From Bradyrhizobium jicamae (GTDB lineage Bacteria > Pseudomonadota > Alphaproteobacteria > Rhizobiales > Xanthobacteraceae): a stretch of 64,000 nt of DNA. Every line of letters starts with the position of its first letter. Within the stretch, counting starts at the first letter, position 1. Below are positions 60,823 to 64,000 of this stretch, piece after piece. The stretch covers positions 48,004-112,003 of the forward strand of contig NZ_JAFCKQ010000022.1 of the NCBI RefSeq assembly GCF_018130215.1, in the 5' to 3' direction. The notes under the pieces were generated by a model. The model ran no database searches. It was not told where the DNA came from and worked only from the letters and a program-made list of their open reading frames with translations. The position numbers and the translations under genes are program-made.

Positions 60823-61818
60823 ATGCGGCTTGAGTTTGCCGCTGCGCTTTGGCAATGGGATTGGTCAGAAAACCTGCCCTTGTCCCGAACCGAATTTCTC
60901 ATCTTGAAGCTATCTCCAAACATAAGCGGCGGCCTGTTCATGGCCGCGGCCATGGCCAGTTTCACGATGAACGACGCCATCACCAAGGCGGTATCCGCGG
61001 AGGTCAATATCGGCGAGATCCTCGTCGTCCGCGGCCTGGTGTCGATGGTGCTGGTCGCGGCGCTTGCCGCGCATCGTGGGGCATTGCGCTCGTTCCGCGT
61101 TCTGTTGATCGGTCCGGTGGCATTACGCGTGTTTGGCGAGATCGGCGGCACGCTGACCTATATGGCGGCACTCTCGCAGATCCCGCTTGCGAACGCGTCG
61201 GCGATCTTCCAGGCGCTGCCGCTTGTCATCACGCTCGGCGCGGCGCTGGTGTTCGGCGAGCCGGTCGGCTGGCGGCGCTGGCTGGCGATCACGGCCGGCT
61301 TCATCGGCGTGCTGGTGATCGTCCGGCCGGGCGCGGAGGGCTTTAGCCAGGCCGCATTGCTGGCGCTGGCCTCGGTCGGCTTCTGTGCGGTGCGCGATCT
61401 TGCGACGCGCCGCATCCCGACCGAATTGCCGACCCTGTTCATCACGCTGGTGACGACCGTGACGGTCACGACGGCGGGCGCAGTCAGTCTGGTTCCGCTC
61501 GGCGGCTGGCGCCCGCCGTCCGGCCACGCGCTCGGCCTGCTCGCGCTCGCCGCGGTGCTGATCCTGATCGGCTATCAATGCATCATCGTGGCACTGCGCA
61601 CCGGCGACATCTCGGCGGTGGCGCCGTTCCGTTATTTCGCGCTGCTGTGGGCGATGCTGCTCGGCTATCTCGTGTTCGGCCACAGGCCCGACGCGGCGAT
61701 GCTCGCCGGTGCCGGGATCATCGTTGCCTCCGGCCTCTACGCCTTCTACCGCGAGCGAAAGCGCGACAAGCTCCGCCCGGCCGCAACGGCGCCGGGCCTC
61801 CCGCCGGACGGGTTGTGA
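60823..61818 (+). CDS. EamA (DMT) family transporter
   Basis: Ten-helix drug/metabolite-type exporter. About 331 aa from the ATG at 60823, but the start is uncertain: family members usually begin near LSPNISGGLFMAAAMASFTM, for which TTG codons at 60880 or 60904 would serve, and none has a clear ribosome site. Both EamA repeats are visible (TMNDAITKAVSAEVNIGEIL with GEPVGWRRWLAITAGFIGVL, and GYQCIIVALRTGDISAVAPF with YFALLWAMLLGYLVFGHRPD). The substrate is unknown. Confidence 0.85.
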   Translation: MRLEFAAALWQWDWSENLPLSRTEFLILKLSPNISGGLFMAAAMASFTMNDAITKAVSAEVNIGEILVVRGLVSMVLVAALAAHRGALRSFRVLLIGPVALRVFGEIGGTLTYMAALSQIPLANASAIFQALPLVITLGAALVFGEPVGWRRWLAITAGFIGVLVIVRPGAEGFSQAALLALASVGFCAVRDLATRRIPTELPTLFITLVTTVTVTTAGAVSLVPLGGWRPPSGHALGLLALAAVLILIGYQCIIVALRTGDISAVAPFRYFALLWAMLLGYLVFGHRPDAAMLAGAGIIVASGLYAFYRERKRDKLRPAATAPGLPPDGL

Positions 61819-61877
61819 ACGGGCGCGCTTGAAGGCCGGCACCGCGTCCCCATCTCTGCGGGCAACAGGAGGCGGCG

Positions 61878-62231
61878 ATGATCCAGCAACTGCGCATCTA
61901 CGAGATATTCGAGAAGAACAAGGCCGCGTTTCACGCCCGCTTCCGCGACCATGCGGCCCGCATCATGACGGGACGATACGGCTTCAAATTCGCCGCCATG
62001 TGGGAGACGAAGTTCGGTGACCGCACCGAATTCGTCTATCTGCTGGAATGGCCCGACGAGGCGGCCAAGACCGCGGCCTGGGCGGCCTTCATGGCCGATG
62101 CCGAATGGTCCGAGATCAAGCGGGTGACCCATGCCGAGCACGGCCTGATGGTCGGCCAGATCGAGGACCGGCTGCTGACGCCGGTGGATTATTCGCCGGC
62201 GCGGGCACGCAGCTTGCTGGCGGCCGGGTAG
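61878..62231 (+). CDS. NIPSNAP family protein
   Basis: A 117-aa ferredoxin-like fold protein starting MIQQLRIYEIFEKNKAAFHA after AGGAGG. The NIPSNAP pattern includes FRDHAARIMTGRYGFKFAAM, VYLLEWPDEAAKTAAWAAF and DAEWSEIKRVTHAEHG. Function in bacteria unknown. It lies 59 bp after the EamA gene on the same strand. Confidence 0.85.
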   Translation: MIQQLRIYEIFEKNKAAFHARFRDHAARIMTGRYGFKFAAMWETKFGDRTEFVYLLEWPDEAAKTAAWAAFMADAEWSEIKRVTHAEHGLMVGQIEDRLLTPVDYSPARARSLLAAG

Positions 62232-62341
62232 GGGCGGACGAGTCCGTAGCCCGGGTGACTTGTCCGTGGTGGCAAAGGAAGCGGCGATATCCGGGAAGCT
62301 GCCCCCCGTGTCGCTTCGTGCATGCGGGCCAGGAATCTGCG

Positions 62342-63526
62342 CTAGCCCTTCGCACAATGCGCGATCAGCCGCGCGACGAATTCCCCGCAGCTCTCGAGCT
62401 GCGACATCTCTATGAACTCATCCGGCGTGTGGGCCTGCGCGATTCCGCCGGGACCTATCACCACCGACGGCACGTCGGCCATGTCGACGAACAGGCTGGC
62501 CTCGGTGCCGAAGGCGACCTTGGCGTGGTCGTTGCGTCCGGCGAGCTGCTTGGCGAGCGTGACGATGGCCGCGTCCGCCCTGGTGTCGAGTGCGGGATAG
62601 TCGAGGATCTCCTCGAAATCGATGCCGCATTCCGGATGCCTCGCCCGCATCGCCGGCTCGATCTCGGCCTTCGCCCAGGCGATGATCGCATCCGTCACTT
62701 CCCTGGATTCGGTGATGCCGATGCCGCGGCATTCGAACTCGACGACGCAATGGTCGGGCACGATGTTCAGCGCCGCGCCGCCGTGCACGATGCTGGTGAG
62801 GAGGGTGGAGTGCGGCACGTCGTAGAGGCTGCCCGGCTCGACATCCGCGGCCAGCAGCGCGGCGCGGCGGCGGATTTCCGATATCAGCTCTGCCGCATAT
62901 TCGATGGCATTGACGCCGTCGGGCGCGATCGAGGAGTGGCGCGCGAGCCCACGGAACGTCGCGCGCACGCCGTGCTTGCCCTTGTGCCCGATGATCACCT
63001 GCATCCGGGTCGGCTCGCCGACGAAGCAGCCGAGCGGCTTGATCGGCTTTTTGGCGACTTCACCCAGCATCGGGCGCACGCCGACGCAGCCGATCTCCTC
63101 GTCATAGGAGATCGCGAGGTTGATCGGTGTCTTCAGGTCGACCGCGAGCATCTCCGGAACCATGGCGAGACAGACCGCGACAAAGCCCTTCATGTCGGTG
63201 GTGCCACGGCCGTAGAGCTTACTGTTGCGCTCGATCAGCGCGAACGGGTCGTGGGTCCAGTCCTGTCCGGCGACCGGCACGACGTCGGTATGCCCTGACA
63301 GCACCAGGCCGGGCTTGTCCGCAGGCCCGACCGTGACCCACAGCGAGGCCTTCTGCCCGGTCTCGTCCACGATGCGCTCGGCGCTGATGCCGAGCGTGTC
63401 GAGATAGCCCTCGATGTAGTCGATCAGCGGCAGGTTCGAGCGGTCGCTGATCGTGTCGAAGCCGACGAGCTTGGCAAGGATGGTTCGGATACGTTCGGAG
63501 CGTTGGCTTGGCATGAGCAGGCTCAT
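62342..63526 (-). CDS. argE: M20 family deacylase (acetylornithine deacetylase type)
   Basis: Zn-dependent M20 peptidase/deacetylase of 394 aa. Motifs: LVLSGHTDVVPVAGQDW (His and Asp), LYGRGTTDMKGFVAV (bridging Asp), AISYDEEIGCVG (EE, catalytic Glu and metal ligand), GEPTRMQVIIGHKGKHG, and the final His region PGGIAQAHTPDEFIEMSQL. The inserted dimerisation domain (VPHSTLLTSIVHGGAALNIV) is typical of ArgE. Cleaves N-acetylornithine or a similar N-acyl amino acid. An alternative start lies four codons downstream (MPSQRSERI). Confidence 0.92.
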   Translation of the reverse strand: MSLLMPSQRSERIRTILAKLVGFDTISDRSNLPLIDYIEGYLDTLGISAERIVDETGQKASLWVTVGPADKPGLVLSGHTDVVPVAGQDWTHDPFALIERNSKLYGRGTTDMKGFVAVCLAMVPEMLAVDLKTPINLAISYDEEIGCVGVRPMLGEVAKKPIKPLGCFVGEPTRMQVIIGHKGKHGVRATFRGLARHSSIAPDGVNAIEYAAELISEIRRRAALLAADVEPGSLYDVPHSTLLTSIVHGGAALNIVPDHCVVEFECRGIGITESREVTDAIIAWAKAEIEPAMRARHPECGIDFEEILDYPALDTRADAAIVTLAKQLAGRNDHAKVAFGTEASLFVDMADVPSVVIGPGGIAQAHTPDEFIEMSQLESCGEFVARLIAHCAKG

Positions 63527-63654
63527 TCGCGAGGACTGGGGCTGGGCACATTCTGAGGCATTGATTTGCCCGACGGGTCAAGCCCCCGCAGTAAAAATAT
63601 TTCGGTTTATCGTAATGACAAACCAGTGTATAGAGTTTCCGTCTCACCCGCTCG

Positions 63655-64000
63655 AGGGGCGCTTCGCGATCGTCACGAACGTTGCGGTGGGATGCGGTGG
63701 ACGTTCATGCGTGACTGACGAGAGCGCATGCAGCGGACGGCGAAATCGTGCAGGCCTGACGCCCTGGTGGCAGGTGTCTCATCAGCGAGGGCAATGTCTC
63801 TCGCTGGCGACGGTGACAAGAAAGCCCAGTCTCGCCGGGGAGAGCACGTATAAGCCGTAACCCATCGCGCAGGGAAAGCCGGGTTGTTCCCGGTTACACC
63901 TGTGGTCCTACCCCCGTGCTTTCTACCTTGCACGGGGCCCATGGGTGCGATCGGCACCCGGCTTTCCCTGCGCCCTCTGCTCACAGAGCGGCGAAACGAA
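63655..64000. repeat. Structured Bradyrhizobium-type interspersed repeat (cut by window edge)
   Basis: The stretch before it (63527-63654) is the short argE upstream region. The repeat contains an 18-bp perfect inverted pair, GCGCAGGGAAAGCCGGGT (63867-63884) and its complement (63956-63973), enclosing a second hairpin CCCCGTGC/GCACGGGG (63912-63919 and 63930-63937). Its order of blocks (GGGGAGAGCACG, AAGCCGTAACCC, the inverted pair, GCGCCCTCTG) matches, from memory, a family dispersed through Bradyrhizobium genomes. The open frames over it (63453-63860 and 63673-63984) are treated as spurious. Confidence 0.65.

Noticed and set aside
63453..63984. Two overlapping frames (63453-63860 plus, 63673-63984 minus) near the right edge
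   Set aside because: They cover the argE 5' end and the interspersed repeat; the predicted products are low complexity and similar false ORFs are often called over such repeats.

Overview
The window is about 64 kb of GC-rich DNA that reads as a Bradyrhizobium-type alphaproteobacterial chromosome (Nitrobacteraceae). The evidence is the codon use, the small secreted proteins, FixK/FNR-type boxes, two short palindromic intergenic repeats and a longer structured repeat at the right edge, all of which resemble what I recall of that group. There is no phage, integrase, insertion sequence, rRNA operon or CRISPR array. One tRNA gene (Gly, anticodon TCC) is present.

Layout, left to right. 1-8.9 kb holds two divergent uptake systems: a ribose-type sugar ABC importer ending in an SMP-30/gluconolactonase-family enzyme (minus strand, cut by the window edge) and a TRAP importer (plus strand). 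9-10.9 kb has a small secreted protein, a small membrane protein and a universal stress protein with three FixK/FNR-like boxes, then a membrane-anchored coiled-coil protein. 11-13.9 kb has a tannase-family esterase and a divergent MarR regulator. 13.9-18.1 kb has a LysR regulator divergent from an MFS transporter-GAF protein-amidohydrolase operon. 18.1-23.2 kb is a mixed region: Nudix, MRJP-like protein, MerR/VOC pair, lytic transglycosylase, YciI-like protein, a compact RNA-like unit with a 14-codon ORF and an intrinsic terminator, and tRNA-Gly. 23.2-30 kb has a GT-C-type glycosyltransferase, two OpgC-family acyltransferases, a GntR regulator and a lone HerA-like ATPase. 30.3-36.7 kb is a five-gene run: metallophosphoesterase, one-haem c protein, Tat-secreted small dehydrogenase subunit, GMC dehydrogenase and periplasmic HAD phosphatase. 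36.8-41.2 kb has a GNAT, an NAD-kinase-like protein overlapping an SPFH protein, a divergent NrtR-like degenerate Nudix regulator and an APH-type kinase.

41.2-50.4 kb is a nitrate assimilation locus: nirB-nirD-nasA on the plus strand, and a NarK-type transporter followed by a PP2C phosphatase/Ser-Thr kinase fusion on the minus strand. 50.4-59 kb is acyl-CoA metabolism: IclR, AidB-like acyl-CoA dehydrogenase, class III CoA-transferase, RidA-like protein, TetR, a second acyl-CoA dehydrogenase and an ACAD10-type phosphotransferase. 59-64 kb has an integral membrane protein, an EamA exporter, a NIPSNAP protein, an ArgE-type deacylase and the repeat at the right edge.

Most promising for follow-up are the NrtR-like/SPFH/NAD-kinase-like module (37.4-40.2 kb), the compact peptide-RNA unit (22.74-22.95 kb), the phosphatase-flanked GMC dehydrogenase cluster (30.3-36.7 kb), the FixK-box cluster (9-10 kb) and the competing hairpins in the nirB leader. 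Start codons were moved where a Shine-Dalgarno sequence or gene overlap made another start more likely. Functions come from motif recognition by eye; no database search was run.
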